Below, in pieces: positions 1-10,987 of a stretch of 42,912 bases of DNA. The stretch's first letter is position 1. Each line of letters opens with the position of its first letter. Position numbers and translations under genes: made by a program. The stretch spans positions 1 through 42,912 of the forward strand of contig CAICTM010000911.1 of NCBI GenBank assembly GCA_903772945.1. The letters run 5' to 3'. Source of the stretch: Seminavis robusta. Lineage: Eukaryota; Bacillariophyta; Bacillariophyceae; Naviculales; Naviculaceae. The notes beneath the pieces are model-generated. The model was not told where the DNA came from and ran no database searches. It saw only the letters and a list, made by a program, of their open reading frames with translations.

Positions 1-1085
1 CTTGGATGGAGTTACAGCAGTGACCGGAAGCCTAAAACAGTCATGACTAACGTTTCCACGCTGTCGCACCACGGTTACCACCTTCCCAATGGAGGAGCGT
101 GAGTTCTATTCCACCTGATGCCGTTCCAACCCTTTGGTAAGAAGCTAGGCTTGGCCATCCTGGATGGATTCCTCGGTTGGGTAAGTGGCAGAACAACTCA
201 ATATCATTCGCATCCTGGGGAAGTCGGCTGGGTATCAACGGTGAGTGGGTGCAAACGGTACATAGTTTTAAAAAGTTGCTTGCCTCTAGAGTTCTTCCAT
301 GGCGAGAGCTGCAATCGACCGAGCTGAGCTCTCCAAAGTCCTTGTTTTAATAGAATTGGTGGGCTTGAATCGAATCCAGCGTTCCGGAAAAGGCAGACAC
401 CCGCAGATTGAAACTTTCAATGATTCGTCCATCACACTTCTCTGCGCATCCGCTGCTCGGGATTCCTCGGTTGACTCGTCGAGCTAGCTAGCTGAGACCA
501 GAACCTCCTACTAGAAAACCAGCCCAAATTTGAGTACCTGATAGTTTCCTTGCCTTCAAAGCAAGCTATCTCATGTGCCGGTAGCTCGGGAGATTCGGCC
601 GTCAGCACGACCTGCACTGCGACTGTCAGTCGGATGTCAGCACATTGTCAGCAGTCGAGGAAACACAAATAGACTCAAAGCTTTAACAGTATCAATCAGA
701 TAATGCCATACCGAACACGTCATCGAAATACAGTGTAACATCATGTATTCGTAGGACGTTATACTGGAGGCTACGATCTTGCAATTGCTCACATTTTCAT
801 CACGATGACGTACGCACCACCAAGCCAACATCATCAATGGTTGTAGCTGAAGCAAGGAAAAGATACCCGCATTGCAACCGATCCGAAGAAAGCTGGGAAA
901 CCGACGCAAAGCACACATCAGCCAGGAAGAGTGGAAAGCAAAAAGATTTGCATAAAATACGTTGGCATTACCTCAGGTTGGGTATTCCTAGTTCCATTCT
1001 GCGTTGATAGCAGTCATATTTTGAAGAGACTGCTACTAGTGCTCGCTTGTTGTCATTGTACCAGCAAAGTCTGAAATAATTTAAC
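1..1085. other. Gene-free left end
   Basis: No open frame here resembles a known protein. The longest, about 93 codons on the minus strand at 637-918, has no recognisable motif or compositional support. The last 100-200 bases presumably hold the promoter and 5' leader of the hydroxyacid oxidase gene that starts at 1086, but I see no clear core promoter element. Confidence 0.5.
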
Positions 1086-2486
1086 ATGCTTTTCAATCCA
1101 CACAAGTTGGGGGTGCACAAGGTGCTTCAGCATATCCCTCTCAATGCTTTGTTTGATGCTCCTTACAAGAGACGCCTGGCAAGGGCAGTCAATATTGCTG
1201 ATCTGAGACTGATTGCCAAAGCCAGAGCTCACAAGGTGAGTTGGGAGAGATATCTATGCACACCCAATGGGTTGCGTTGATTGGCGTTGACAATCACTTA
1301 TATTGGCATTCTAACTCATGTACCTATCATTCCCCCACAGATGGTTTTTGACTACTTGGATTCTGGTGCCGATGATGAAATCAGTCTGCGTCGCGGTAAA
1401 GATGCTTATTCAGAGCTAGAAATGCACTACAAAATTCTAGCCGGAATCAAACCACCACTGGATATGTCAACAAAGATTTTTGGCTGTGATGTGAGCTTGC
1501 CATTCTTTGGATGCCCCACCGCTGGTAATAGAATGTTCCACTGGGAGGGTGAAACGGCGGCTGCCAAGGCAGCCAAGCACCATGGAACTCTTTATGGATT
1601 GTCTTCTTTGGCAACTACTGGAATTACCGAAATTGGCGAACTTTTTGATGGTCCCAAGGTATTTCAGCTGTACGTATGGAAAGACCGTGAACTTGTGAAG
1701 GAAGTGCTTGCAAAGGCAAAGGAGGGAGGATTCAATGCCCTGGCTCTGACAGTCGACTTTACATGGTACGGTAACCGTGAGCGTGATATTCGCAATGACT
1801 TTTCCATCCCTCCAAAATACACCGTGCCACAAATGATAGAAGCCATCAAGAAACCCGCATGGACCTACGATTTCCTCTCCCACGAGCCCTACACCTACGC
1901 CTGCATCAATACGGATGTTCCGGCCGATTCTCTGGCAGCTTTCGTGAATAGTCAAATTATGCCTGAATTCAGCTGGAAAGATGCGGAGTGGTTGCTTGGA
2001 GAATGGAACGGCCCAGCGGCCCCCAAGGGTGTTGTCCGCCCTGAAGATGCTTTGAAAGCACTTGAAATTGGTTTCTCCAGTATCTGGGTGTCCAATCACG
2101 GAGCACGGCAACTGGAAACATCCCCCGCAACAATTGACGTCTTGCCATCGATTCGCGAGGCTGTTGGACCGGATGTGGAAATCATCATGGATGGAGGTGT
2201 CCAGCGTGGAACAGATATTGCCAAAGCTCTGGCACTTGGTGCCGACTCTGTCGGTGTTGGCAAACCATACTTGTGGGGTCTTGCTGCTGGCGGAACGGAT
2301 GGAGTCATCAAGGCCTACGAAATCCTGAAGGTTGAACTGGACCGAGCCATGGGTCTTTTGGGAACACCGACGGTGGCTGATTTGAAAAAGGAGGGACCAT
2401 CACTCATCAAGAGACGTCATGGCAGTAGTCGAGATTACCCAGATATGTATGCACCCGACCGTGGCTACGGTGGAGGCATCGTATAG
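1086..2486 (+). CDS. FMN-dependent L-2-hydroxyacid oxidase/dehydrogenase, lactate type
   Basis: Two exons, 1086-1235 and 1341-2486, joined in phase 0 across a GTGAGT...CCCACAG intron (1236-1340), give 431 residues. The product belongs to the glycolate oxidase / flavocytochrome b2 / LldD family, which oxidises L-2-hydroxyacids to 2-oxoacids using FMN. Active-site residues match spinach glycolate oxidase: Tyr55 (Tyr24), Tyr161 in FQLYVWKD (Tyr129), Asp189 in LTVD (Asp157), Lys279 in PKGVVRPEDA (Lys230), and His303/Arg306 in SNHGARQ. Where glycolate oxidases have Trp108 this protein has Leu140 (SSLATTG), as in yeast flavocytochrome b2, so L-lactate is the more likely substrate; that is inference. 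The first 15-25 residues precede the conserved barrel and could be a short organelle address. The C-terminus (GYGGGIV) is not an SKL-type peroxisomal signal. Skipping the intron is needed because the barrel's first segment is split across it. Confidence 0.92.
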
Positions 2487-3282
2487 ATCACCGATGAGAA
2501 ACGCAGAATGAAAATGCAGTCCCACTCACTCACAACACCACATATTAGATGCCCCCAAGAACGGTTCATTATTATTTGCGCTACATAATTTCGCCAAACT
2601 ATTGCTCTACGAGAAGTTTCCTGTTGCGTCATAATCTGTTTTATCTTTGCATGCTGCAACAGGCGATCAAGAATCCGCCCTGGCCGGGACCGGGTATTGG
2701 GCAAGGCGTTTGTCCAGCACAATAGGGTCAGACTCTGGTGTAGGTGCCGGAATCAGCCCCCTCGAATTGAATCAACCAAGGAGAGCGAGGCCGATCCTAC
2801 TAGAGCGAGGCCGATCCTACTAGTAGAGTGTGGCGTAAGAGATTGGTCCCTGAATTCATGCCTGCGAATTTCAACCCGCAGGCGATGAAACAGCGACCGA
2901 ATACGCTTCAGACGTGCTCATCAACTGCATCAAACGTACGCTGCTGTCAGTGGTTAAGATGATTGGAGCATCGCGAAGCTTCGTTGTAACAGTTGGAGCT
3001 CCCAATATCATTGTCAGTGTTGGATTCGTAGCCGAGAAAGGGTGCCCAGTGCCCAGGCACTGGAGGAAAACGGAGTTTTGTGACGGTTGGTTTTGTCGAC
3101 CAGCATCAGTCACGCTTTTGGGAACTTCCAAGAACCACACCTCTTCTACACGTAGATCGAAAGTCGAAGGCCAGCCCCTTTTTCCATTCCTCGTCTTTTT
3201 GGCATTCAGAGCTGTGATACTACCAAATCGTCTTGCACTGATCCAGCACCTTCTTGTTCTCTCATTTTTTATCTACAGTACC
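2487..3282. other. Intergenic region between hydroxyacid oxidase and SDR genes
   Basis: Holds the 3' flank of the upstream gene and the 5' flank of the SDR gene. The SDR frame stays open upstream to 2914, but that 123-codon extension shows no motif and ends at a typical-looking start at 3283, so I treat it as leader. The only structure seen is a perfect 20-bp tandem duplication at 2783-2822. Confidence 0.5.
2783..2822. repeat. 20-bp perfect tandem duplication
   Basis: The 20-mer GAGCGAGGCCGATCCTACTA occurs twice head to tail (2783-2802 and 2803-2822). It lies in non-coding DNA, and the identical copies suggest a recent slippage or duplication event. Confidence 0.9.
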
Positions 3283-4300
3283 ATGAGTTTTCGTACGGGA
3301 GCTGCTTATGCCAAGGCACTTGCTGAAAGCCGCAAGTCCATTGCAATTGTTACCGGTGGGCGGTCTGGTATCGGCCTGTCGGTGGCCAGCAAGGTTGCTT
3401 CCTTCCCATTCATTGACCAGGTCCTGGCCGTGTCTCGGTCCGTCAAGGAAACGGATGTTGCCGGTCTTTCTCCCAAAATCACTCCTTTGCAAGCGGACGT
3501 TGGAAGTTCCGAAGGACGTCAGAAGATAGTGGACCAGGTCTCGCAACTTTGCAACAATAATGGTGGCCCCCAAAAGCAACTTCGGTATCTGATTCACAGT
3601 GCCGGGACAATCGAGCCCATCAAGCCAATTCTCGAAATCACACCAGAGGAAATGAGGCATGCCATGAACGTCAATTGTGAATCTCCCTTCTTTTTGACCA
3701 CTGCGCTCTACCCTTTTATGACACCTGTCGATGAATCGGGTGTGTCGGGTCGAGTGCTACATGTTTCCAGCGGTGCTGCCCATGGCGCGCCTCCATCTGG
3801 TGAGTGTTGGAATAACTGCAGGGGGATATCATTTATCAAAACTATGTAGAATGCACCTGACTGACTGTTTCCTCTTTTTTCTTGTACCAGGTTGGACCTG
3901 CTATGGGCTCACAAAGGCTGCATTCTTTGCCAGCTATAAGATCTTGGAAAGAGAGTTTCGGGAATCCTTGGGAGGAAAGGTGGTGATTGGAACCTTCAAA
4001 CCAGGTGTCGTAGACACTTCGATGCAAGGAACGATTCGAGAAGCACCCACGGACTCGATGCCCGTCGTGGGCAACTTTCAAAAAATGAAGGAGAAAGCTG
4101 CAAATCACGCAATGGCCAACAAAGCTCGCCCCCCACCACCAGGTGCCCTGGACAGCCCAGACAATGTAGCATTCTTTGTGGAGTATCTGCTGTTGGGTAC
4201 AACGGATGAGGAGTTTGCCAACAAAGATGATAGCAATGAATACGACATTCGGAACGAGGATTTGTATCCTCATTGGATTGAAGAGGAAGATCTCAAATAA
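3283..4300 (+). CDS. Short-chain dehydrogenase/reductase (sepiapterin/benzil reductase-like)
   Basis: Exons 3283-3799 and 3891-4300 join in phase 1 over a GTGAGT...TACCAG intron (3800-3890), giving 308 residues. It is a classical Rossmann-fold SDR: the dinucleotide-binding TGGRSGIG lies at residues 24-31, HSAG stands where NNAG is usual, and the catalytic set is Ser163 (HVSSGAA), Tyr177 and Lys181 (YGLTK). The intron falls between the Ser and the Tyr, so the spliced form is required for an intact active site. Family members of this shape reduce carbonyls with NADPH, for example sepiapterin reductase and yeast benzil reductase; the exact substrate cannot be read from sequence. There is an acidic C-terminal tail and no targeting signal is obvious. 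The frame is open for 123 codons upstream of 3283, but that part looks non-coding. Confidence 0.88.
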
Positions 4301-4612
4301 TAAGAGGCGGCAGCAGAACGTACTTCGCAATAAGCAGAGCTCTATCATAAGGCTGTGTTGGTCGAAGCATTGGTCGGAGATAACCAACAGCTTTCCTCCT
4401 CTTAGAATTTCAATCCGTCATCTGCTGTTGCCTGAGGACTAGAAATAATAGTGTGCCGTTCACGCCCAGTGAACTGGATTGAGGAGAAAACAGGCTACCA
4501 GGTAGCTAATAATAAAATGTATGGTGCTCCTAGTAATCAAAAGTCAGCACTGAATCCTTTGCAGGCTGAACTTCAAAAAGACAAATGTCAAATCCAATCA
4601 ATGCGAGAGTCA
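4301..4612. other. Intergenic between convergent SDR gene and pseudogene
   Basis: About 310 bases separate the SDR stop from the end of the minus-strand pseudogene. I see no gene, repeat or RNA signal; it presumably contains the SDR 3' untranslated region. Confidence 0.45.
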
Positions 4613-6119
4613 TCAATACATCACGCTGTGCTTTCGTTTGCTTCCACAAGCAGCACTCTTTGTGCCTTCTTGTGAGTTGTTGCCTCGATTGCTCCATTTG
4701 CCTGGGTTTTCATGCAAAAGCCCATAAATCATATTGAAAACATCGTCATCTGTGGCGGGGTGATTTTGCACAGTGTCAACATAAAATGGAACATATTGCA
4801 CATCCGCCAGCACATCCACAAATCCAACATTGGGGGTGCTGAAGTCTGGTACACGTGCTAATTTGCGACCCAGAAAATTGAGGTTTGTGTAGAAAGGCAG
4901 CAAGTGTTGGCTTGGGTGCATTTCAGTGCAGAGGTTGCCCCTCGTTCCATCAGCGCGCCATCATAAAATGATGCATTATTTTGCGTTGTATTGGATTTCT
5001 GAAGAATAGTTGCTAAAATTTCTTGGTATCTCTTGAATTTGTCAAGGTTGCACATTGCATTGGTGGTAGTGGAATCGAATCCTAGGAGGGTATGATTGCT
5101 CTGCAGCGCATTGAGAATTGGATCCAGCCCCTTTGCTGATTTGTCACTTGTTGCCCAGATTGACAAGGCCACCAATAAGGAGTTGTTGCAGAGAAAATTG
5201 CTGATAATTGGTGCTGCAGCATCAACATCAGCGTCGAGGACTAAATGCATTTGCTTTAGACAAGGCATCCCACCCGAGCAATGTTCCAGGAAATAAAAAG
5301 CCAACGGATGGTCTGAACGTAGATGCAAACGTACATCTTTGATTTTGCATTTGGGAGCAGCTGCTGGAATGCACCCGAGTTGAACCCTGTTGATTTTCCA
5401 TGTTTAGGGAATTCAAGCTCGAGAGTCTTGATGCCCTGATTTGAGAGGATTTTCCTCATAAATTCAAAGAAAGCTGCAGTTTCCCACGTATCACATAGAC
5501 AAGCAAAATTGTGTATGCTTCTGCCATCCAGAACTGGTGCCAACCCCAACACAACATCCATGTCCATTGCTGCCCGTTTTGAGGCCGAGTTTTCATCAAG
5601 GGCAATCCACGAATAAAAACTTTCGATACAATCAGTTGTGTCAGTAGGCGGAGCTTAGGTATCTTCCCTGTGATCATTTTGAAGAGGCTTTGGGTCAATT
5701 GAATGCTGTATTTCCAGGTTAAGACTAAAGCCAAATTAAGTGGAAGACAACATTCTGGACCTCTTGGCATCAATACTTCTGGATTGGTACGAGCCATGTT
5801 GATGATTTCATCATCAGTGGGTCTTTCAGGTCCTGGTCCTTGAGCCACTGCATTCCCAAAAGCTTCTGCATCCACAAACTCAGGACACTTTGTGAGAAGA
5901 AAACCAACTACTCCTGGTTTGGCACCACATTTGAGGACGTTGGTGAACAGCTCTTCAGTTAGCGCTTCAGGATAGAACTCGTAGAACGTTTTGACAGTTT
6001 CCAAGTCAGCCTTTGCCATCAACACCATTTCCAATGGCTGGTGCTTGGAGACACTCCAGTCGCTTGTAGGCACTGGGTTATCAATAGCAGCAATTGAAGA
6101 GGGCCGATGCGTCCACCAT
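4613..6119 (-). pseudogene. Frameshifted pseudogene, unknown LRR-like family (long copy)
   Basis: A coding trace reads on the minus strand from an ATG at 6119 to a TGA at 4613, but at least four frame changes break it: near 6090-6100 just after the start (MVDASAL, then out of frame before IDNPVPTSDW), near 5645, near 5340 and near 4930. No GT-AG intron explains these breaks. The pieces keep family-like sense: an N-terminal block with AKADLETVK and KCGAKPGVVGFL, a Leu-rich middle that looks like irregular leucine-rich repeats (for example KIPKLRLL and KDVRLHLRSDHP), and a C-terminal block (NLNFLGRKLA, GLLHENPGKW) ending in a basic GSKRKHS. A clearly related but shorter copy lies at 36562-37187. 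I do not recognise the family and assign no function. An intact paralogue elsewhere in the genome is expected. Confidence 0.75.
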
Positions 6120-6510
6120 GGTTGCTGTCCGTTCTCCAGATCCTAGCTAGTAGACTACTAGTACGGTGGGAAGCTCTGGCTCGGTTCGTTGGTCATACAG
6201 GTGGCCAACCATACAGTTGGTATCATTATCACGTTGTCGCGTGCACACCGTTTGTTGCAAATATCTCTCTCCCTACCGTATTATTGCAGAGCAACTATAC
6301 CTACTATTTAGCAGCTAGCTGGCTTATATTACGGCACTTCAACGTCGGAAGGTGTCAAACTGTGCTGATGTCATCTTTCTGAAGGGGGTATGACCGGGAC
6401 ACGTCACCTCCTTCCAAGCTGATTTTTTCTTTCATTTCTTTCTTTCCTTGTCTCTGGCGGACAGAAGTTCTGACATCAATAATCAAGTTTGTATCCAAAG
6501 AGGGGAAACC
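6120..6510. other. Divergent intergenic region
   Basis: It separates the pseudogene start (minus) from the plastid coiled-coil gene (plus) and probably carries the latter's promoter. The plus frame is open from an upstream in-frame ATG at 6448, but starting there would bury the signal peptide, so 6511 is preferred. Nothing else is recognised. Confidence 0.45.
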
Positions 6511-7536
6511 ATGATCTTTCGTTCCTTCAGTATCATTGCAGCAGCGATTCTGCTGAGTTTGGGAGGCGATGGTGCCAGTGTGTCTGCCTTTGCCGTCACT
6601 GAGATGGGTGGAAGGGGGCGAGTCTCGTCCTTGTCCATGGCCGAGACAGCAGAGGACTCGGGCACTGAAAAATCGAAGAATCAGATTTCTCATTTGCAAA
6701 AGAAACTTCGGTACTGGAAACAGGCACAAAAGAAGAAGGAAACAGAGTACAAGTCATACCAGTTGAAAAAGACAGTGGAGCATCATACCAAACCTGTTTA
6801 CCGAAGAGAGGGGAAGATTGATCATTACTCCATGCGGCCTGTGTACGATCAGCACACGGAGCGAATTCAGACGGAAATTTGGAGTATCAAAGAGCAGATC
6901 AAAGTCACTCAGGCGCAAGTGCATGAAGAGCGTCGTGTCAAACTGGTTGAGAAGCTGATTGGCGATCGCTTGGCTCGACATGACGAAGAGCTTGAACAAA
7001 TCAAGCAAGAGGCAGCTTTGAAAGTGGAAGAAGCAGCTATGAAAGTGGAAGAAGAACACGAATTGTTCATCAAAGCCAAAGCAGAACAGGAACGGATCCG
7101 AGATGAAGCTGCAATGAAACTCCAGTCCCTGCAAGAGGAGTCCAAGTCTCGTTTGACGGAAAAGGAACGACAAATCGCATCTGTCAAGAAAGATATCCGG
7201 GAAATTTCCGATTTGCTGCAAAAGAACCGCAACGAATTGCAGAACAAAGAAGTCAGCTTGGATAGCTTGGAAAAGGAACTCCACCAAAAGGAAGACATTC
7301 TGCACGAGCTTACAAGGGAGAGAGCCAGCATTCGGGCATTGGTAAAACAGAGTTGGAGGGTCCTCAAGGGTCGTTTCAAGAAGCACATTTTGCACAAGGA
7401 CGAATCAGCAGCTGATGAATCAGCAACGGATGAACCAACTGCTGATTCTGTTGATACCGCAGCCACTGTCGAAAGTGAACCTGCAGACAATGTCAATGGA
7501 AAGATTCTCGTCGCGGACGGCCAGAGCTTCGAATAA
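6511..7536 (+). CDS. Plastid-addressed coiled-coil protein of unknown function
   Basis: A single exon of 341 residues. The N-terminus is a signal peptide (hydrophobic core around residues 7-19) with predicted cleavage SVSA|FAV after residue 26, placing Phe27 at +1. In diatoms a signal peptide followed by Phe and a Ser/Thr-rich stretch marks import into the secondary plastid. This decides the start at 6511 over the in-frame ATG at 6448. From about residue 55 to 310 the chain is almost entirely charged heptad-like sequence (Lys/Glu/Gln/Leu rich, no Pro), predicting a long coiled coil, with a conserved-looking HYSMRPVYDQH segment near residue 105-115. The tail is acidic, with Ala/Asp/Glu/Thr repeats (ESAADESATDEP). 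No enzyme motif is present, so a structural or tethering role in the chloroplast is inferred only. Confidence 0.8.
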   Translation: MIFRSFSIIAAAILLSLGGDGASVSAFAVTEMGGRGRVSSLSMAETAEDSGTEKSKNQISHLQKKLRYWKQAQKKKETEYKSYQLKKTVEHHTKPVYRREGKIDHYSMRPVYDQHTERIQTEIWSIKEQIKVTQAQVHEERRVKLVEKLIGDRLARHDEELEQIKQEAALKVEEAAMKVEEEHELFIKAKAEQERIRDEAAMKLQSLQEESKSRLTEKERQIASVKKDIREISDLLQKNRNELQNKEVSLDSLEKELHQKEDILHELTRERASIRALVKQSWRVLKGRFKKHILHKDESAADESATDEPTADSVDTAATVESEPADNVNGKILVADGQSFE

Positions 7537-8131
7537 TCGAGGGAGAATACTTTTTGCAATCCACTCGTGTTTGTTCATTACTGTACGGTAGCTCAATCAA
7601 ATAATAGCTACTGATGTTGAAATCTTTAATTTCTAGCCGGTGGCTTGACCTCCAATATCCTTTCAACGGGGGTTGAGAGCACGAAGATTATCTACGTATG
7701 CCAGCGAGGGCCAGGCTTAAGCAAAGAAGAGTCCAATATCGTCGCTCGCTGCCAAGCGTAACGTTGGACATGCCATCAATCCAGGGATCAGAAACCGGCC
7801 AACGCTGAAGAGACCCCCACCAGCACTTATATTTTCCGCTGGAGTACTTCCACTTTGAGCTCTTCCCGAGAGGCATCGTGAAACACAATCCAGCCGCCAC
7901 CAGCATTGGAAATTCACCGTAAAAAATCAGACCTGGCTGGATGGCAACAGACGACATTTGGGGTTCTTTTGGCAACAAAACTATGCTCTACGGTACGTGC
8001 CACAGGAATAGTAGTCTGCTGGTTGAATCTATTAGTGTAATGAGGCAGTAAGGCTGGCAGACTTCAGTTAGTAGCGCCATGTTTCGTTGTACGCTTTTGC
8101 TTTGCTTTGCATTGCTTTCCTTCCTTCCTAG
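7537..8131. other. Convergent intergenic region
   Basis: This lies between the ends of the coiled-coil gene (plus) and the alanine aminotransferase gene (minus), so it should hold two 3' untranslated regions. A 96-codon minus frame at 7688-7978 lacks any recognisable feature. No repeats or RNAs seen. Confidence 0.45.
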
Positions 8132-9854
8132 CTAGGCATATTTCTGACAAAACTCTTCATGATGACTTCGAAAGAGTTCCACACATCGTTCCATTTCTGC
8201 CTCGGATGGCAAGAATGTGGTTCGGAATCCAAATCGACCCTCCTTTTGGGAAAAACCAGAGGCGGGAACGACACAAATACCCGTTCGTTCCAGCAAGGAG
8301 AGAGCGTACAGCGTGTCGGGTGACAAGCCCGCAATCTTGGCCGCTTCAACGGCGGCTTCGGGGAGTTGAACCGCCGGGAAGGAGTACATGGCTCCTTGTG
8401 CCGGTTGACAGGAGAATCCAGGGATACGGTTCAATCCATCCGTGACAATCTGGGATCGTCGTTTGAGAGATTGATAAATGGATTGTTTTTCGGCCTCGTG
8501 CATGTCATAAGATTCCTCTCCCGGTTCCGGTCCACGACACATGAGTGCTGTCATGACTTGTCCATTGAGGCTCGAGCACAATCCGGAGCTGGCCAGTTTG
8601 TAAATGTGATCCTTGACGACTGGATCAAAGCCTACCAATTCCATATATCCACCACGGCGACCGCATTCTCCAAAGACCCCCTTGGACGTGGAATGGAAGG
8701 ACGCCAATTCGAGTTTGTCCTTTTGCAACACTCCCAGTTCATGAGCGACCCGTTTGACACTGACGAATTGTGCCTTTTCATCATAGACATTTTCTTGATA
8801 GACTTCATCTGCCAATAGTACCAATTTGTGTTTGACACAAAACTTGACGACTTCTTTGATCGTCTTTTTCTTGAGTACTCCTCCGGTGGGGTTTCCAGGA
8901 TTGATGAGTACCATGGAATTGACATTGATTCCTTGGCTGCGTGCTTCTTGTAGTGCCCGTTCTAGTTCTTGCAAGTTGAGGTCCCATCCATTGGCTTCAT
9001 CGAGAAAATATCCCACTTTGTTGCCTCCAAACTGATCAATGGTGGCACTGTAGATTGGGTATTGTGGGATGGGGATCAAGACGCCGCTGTGAATTGTAGT
9101 TAGTTGGATAGTTACCGTAGTTGTAGCAGGAGTAAAGGGAACAGAATCCAAAAAGAAAATGAGAAAGTGATCAAATAAAACACCCACTAACTAACGATAA
9201 CGTAACGTACCAAGTCGAATCGGCCAAGAGCGCATTCAAAATCATGACAATCCCCGTACTGGCTCCATTGGTCAAGAATATATCTTCCGGATCGGCTTGG
9301 ACTCCTCCATCCCGATGGCTGATAAACTTGACGACATCTTCTCGCAACAACTTGACACCCTTGGAATGACTGTACGCTCCAGAACTCCCACAGGCCATGG
9401 CGGCCTTGATTTCTTTGGCACGTCGAATGGCATCGGCGGGAAACATTTGTGACGCCAAGGGATGATTGACACCCACATGATCGGGCAAATCGACCAGTGC
9501 CATGACTTGACGCGGCCATGTCAAGGGTTTTTGACCGACGGATTGAGGATTGCCAATGTTGGTAAAGACCACGTGATCAAAGTCGTAGGGATGATTTTCG
9601 GATGACAGTTCATCCCGGATTTGTTCGGCGGCAATCACAATCTTGCCTCGCACGGCATATTCCATCTGACGAATGTTCTGAGACATGCTCTCTTCGGTCA
9701 ATCGTTTCTTCATCTTGTCATTGCTGATGCTTGGGAAGTTCTTGGGGACTTCCCTGGGGGCTACCGAAGCCAAGACACCATTGCTTTGGAAGTCAAGTAG
9801 AAGTAGGGGTAGCCCCAGTAGCAACCAGCCAGTGGTAAGAGGAGATCGTGTCAT
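8132..9854 (-). CDS. Alanine aminotransferase
   Basis: Exon 1 is 9854-9211 and exon 2 is 9086-8132, joined over a GTACGT...TTCACAG intron (9087-9210), giving 532 residues. It is a class I/II PLP-dependent aminotransferase that interconverts alanine + 2-oxoglutarate with pyruvate + glutamate. Diagnostic segments are NIGNPQSVGQKPLT, GVLIPIPQYPIYSAT right after the splice, VLINPGNPTGG, LLADEVYQENVY, and the PLP-lysine motif STSKGVFGECGRRGGY with Lys350. These are the signature of alanine/glyoxylate-type ALT rather than aspartate aminotransferase. The reading frame extends upstream only through TTG codons, so ATG 9854 is used. The N-terminus (TGWLLLGLPLLLLDF) is strongly hydrophobic, like a signal peptide or anchor, which is unusual for this enzyme; it lacks a Phe at a plausible cleavage site, so plastid targeting is not supported, and ER, periplastid or mitochondrial location stays open. 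Confidence 0.93.
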
Positions 9855-10587
9855 CGTTAACAACAAGAGGTGTCAATGGATAATGGGTAGATAATGGATG
9901 GATGATAGAGGAACCAATTCTCCGAACGAAAACGTTTTGTGGGAAAACTTTGTGACGCCGGGGAATCTCACTCAATCTCTCAGCCAGTCAAGTCAATTAC
10001 GTAATCAATCCAACCAGCAAAAATAGTAGAAGCCTCGTTCGGTGTTGCAGGGTTACTTGTGCACTTGTGTTGAGGTTGTAATGATATTGAGAACACTCCC
10101 AAGGTTTGTCGAAGCCTGCAACTCAAGAGCTCCTGTCTCGGAATAAGATCGCGGGGAAGACGGCGATGGTTTCACGGATCACGTTCTGCAGCTGGGAAGT
10201 GGTGAAATCTTTGGTGACGCGAATGAGTGTTCGGGTTTTGATGTCTTTCTCGATCCCACCCACACAACCTCTTGGCACATTCCAGCTGGCTTGAAGTCGA
10301 GAAAGGACCAGCCGAGAAGACTGGGGGGTGCGTGGGATATACCGCGACTGTGGGAAGGATCGATCCAACCCTTTCCGCTGGATTGGTGGAGCCCATGGTC
10401 AGATCCGCTGTGTCAACCCCAAGCAATGGGAGCAATGGAAGAACGATTGGAGAGGGCTGTGACAAAGATTCCGGACAGCTTAGGTAGACTAGTCTATGTA
10501 CCGGTATGCTGGACTGATGGAGCCCTTCCAGAGATCAACTCCTTGGGGCTCTTATTCTGCTATTCCTGGGTTCCTCCATGGGGCTCA
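9855..10587. other. Intergenic, upstream of alanine aminotransferase; possible gene fragment
   Basis: This is the promoter side of the aminotransferase gene. On the minus strand, about 10290-10120 reads as a coding-like stretch (IEKDIKTRTLIRVTKDF... then QLQNVIRETIAVFPAILF) with amphipathic helix character, but it has no start, no full domain and no match I recognise. Part of the region (10271-10337) is a direct repeat of 11499-11560. A roughly 30-bp segment around 10506-10537 recurs with few changes near 14615-14646. Confidence 0.35.
10271..10337 (+). repeat. Direct repeat, left copy
   Basis: Begins CTTGGCACATTCCAG, contains GAAGTCGAGAAAGGACCAG and ends GGGGGTGCGTGGGA. The same ordered blocks recur at 11499-11560 with small indels. 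The two copies bracket the TIR element at 10588-11485. Confidence 0.75.
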
Positions 10588-10721
10588 GGCCGCTCTCTAC
10601 CGAGGGACTAAAGTAGCGACTAAGCCATATTTCGTAGTTTAGTCCATAGTTTAGTCTCTTGGGGTGGTGTCTACCCAAGCCACTAAACGTCCCACGGACT
10701 AAAGGGTTTAGTCACAAAGTT

Positions 10722-10760
10722 CGTTCACCGACTAACCGGAGGCTGGTTAGTCGGTGAGCG
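10722..10760. repeat. Perfect hairpin within TIR element
   Basis: TCACCGACTAACC (10725-10737) is inverted as GGTTAGTCGGTGA (10745-10757) around a 7-nt loop, and the stem extends to about 16 bp with one mismatch. It is built from the same GACTAA motif as the element's arrays. Confidence 0.85.
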
Positions 10761-10987
10761 AGCGTAACGACTAAGCCTCTTTAAGAACTCTTTAAGAACA
10801 GAACTTTAAAAAAGAACAGCACTTAAAAAAGAACAGCAGCCTCATTGCACAGCCTCACTATCAGAGCCTGCGACAGAGCTGATAGTAGAGGTGCGATCGA
10901 ACGATCGATGAGAGTATCGGGAACGATGAACGATCGAAGAGGAGGTGCAAACGATGAACGATCGAATGACGTCTTCGGTTGAGAATA

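Noticed and set aside
2914..3282. N-terminal extension of the SDR gene
   Set aside because: Open in frame but lacks motifs; the SDR fold begins right after Met at 3283.
6754..7559. Two minus-strand frames over 210 codons
   Set aside because: Shadows of the coiled-coil gene, created by its Lys/Glu-rich codons.
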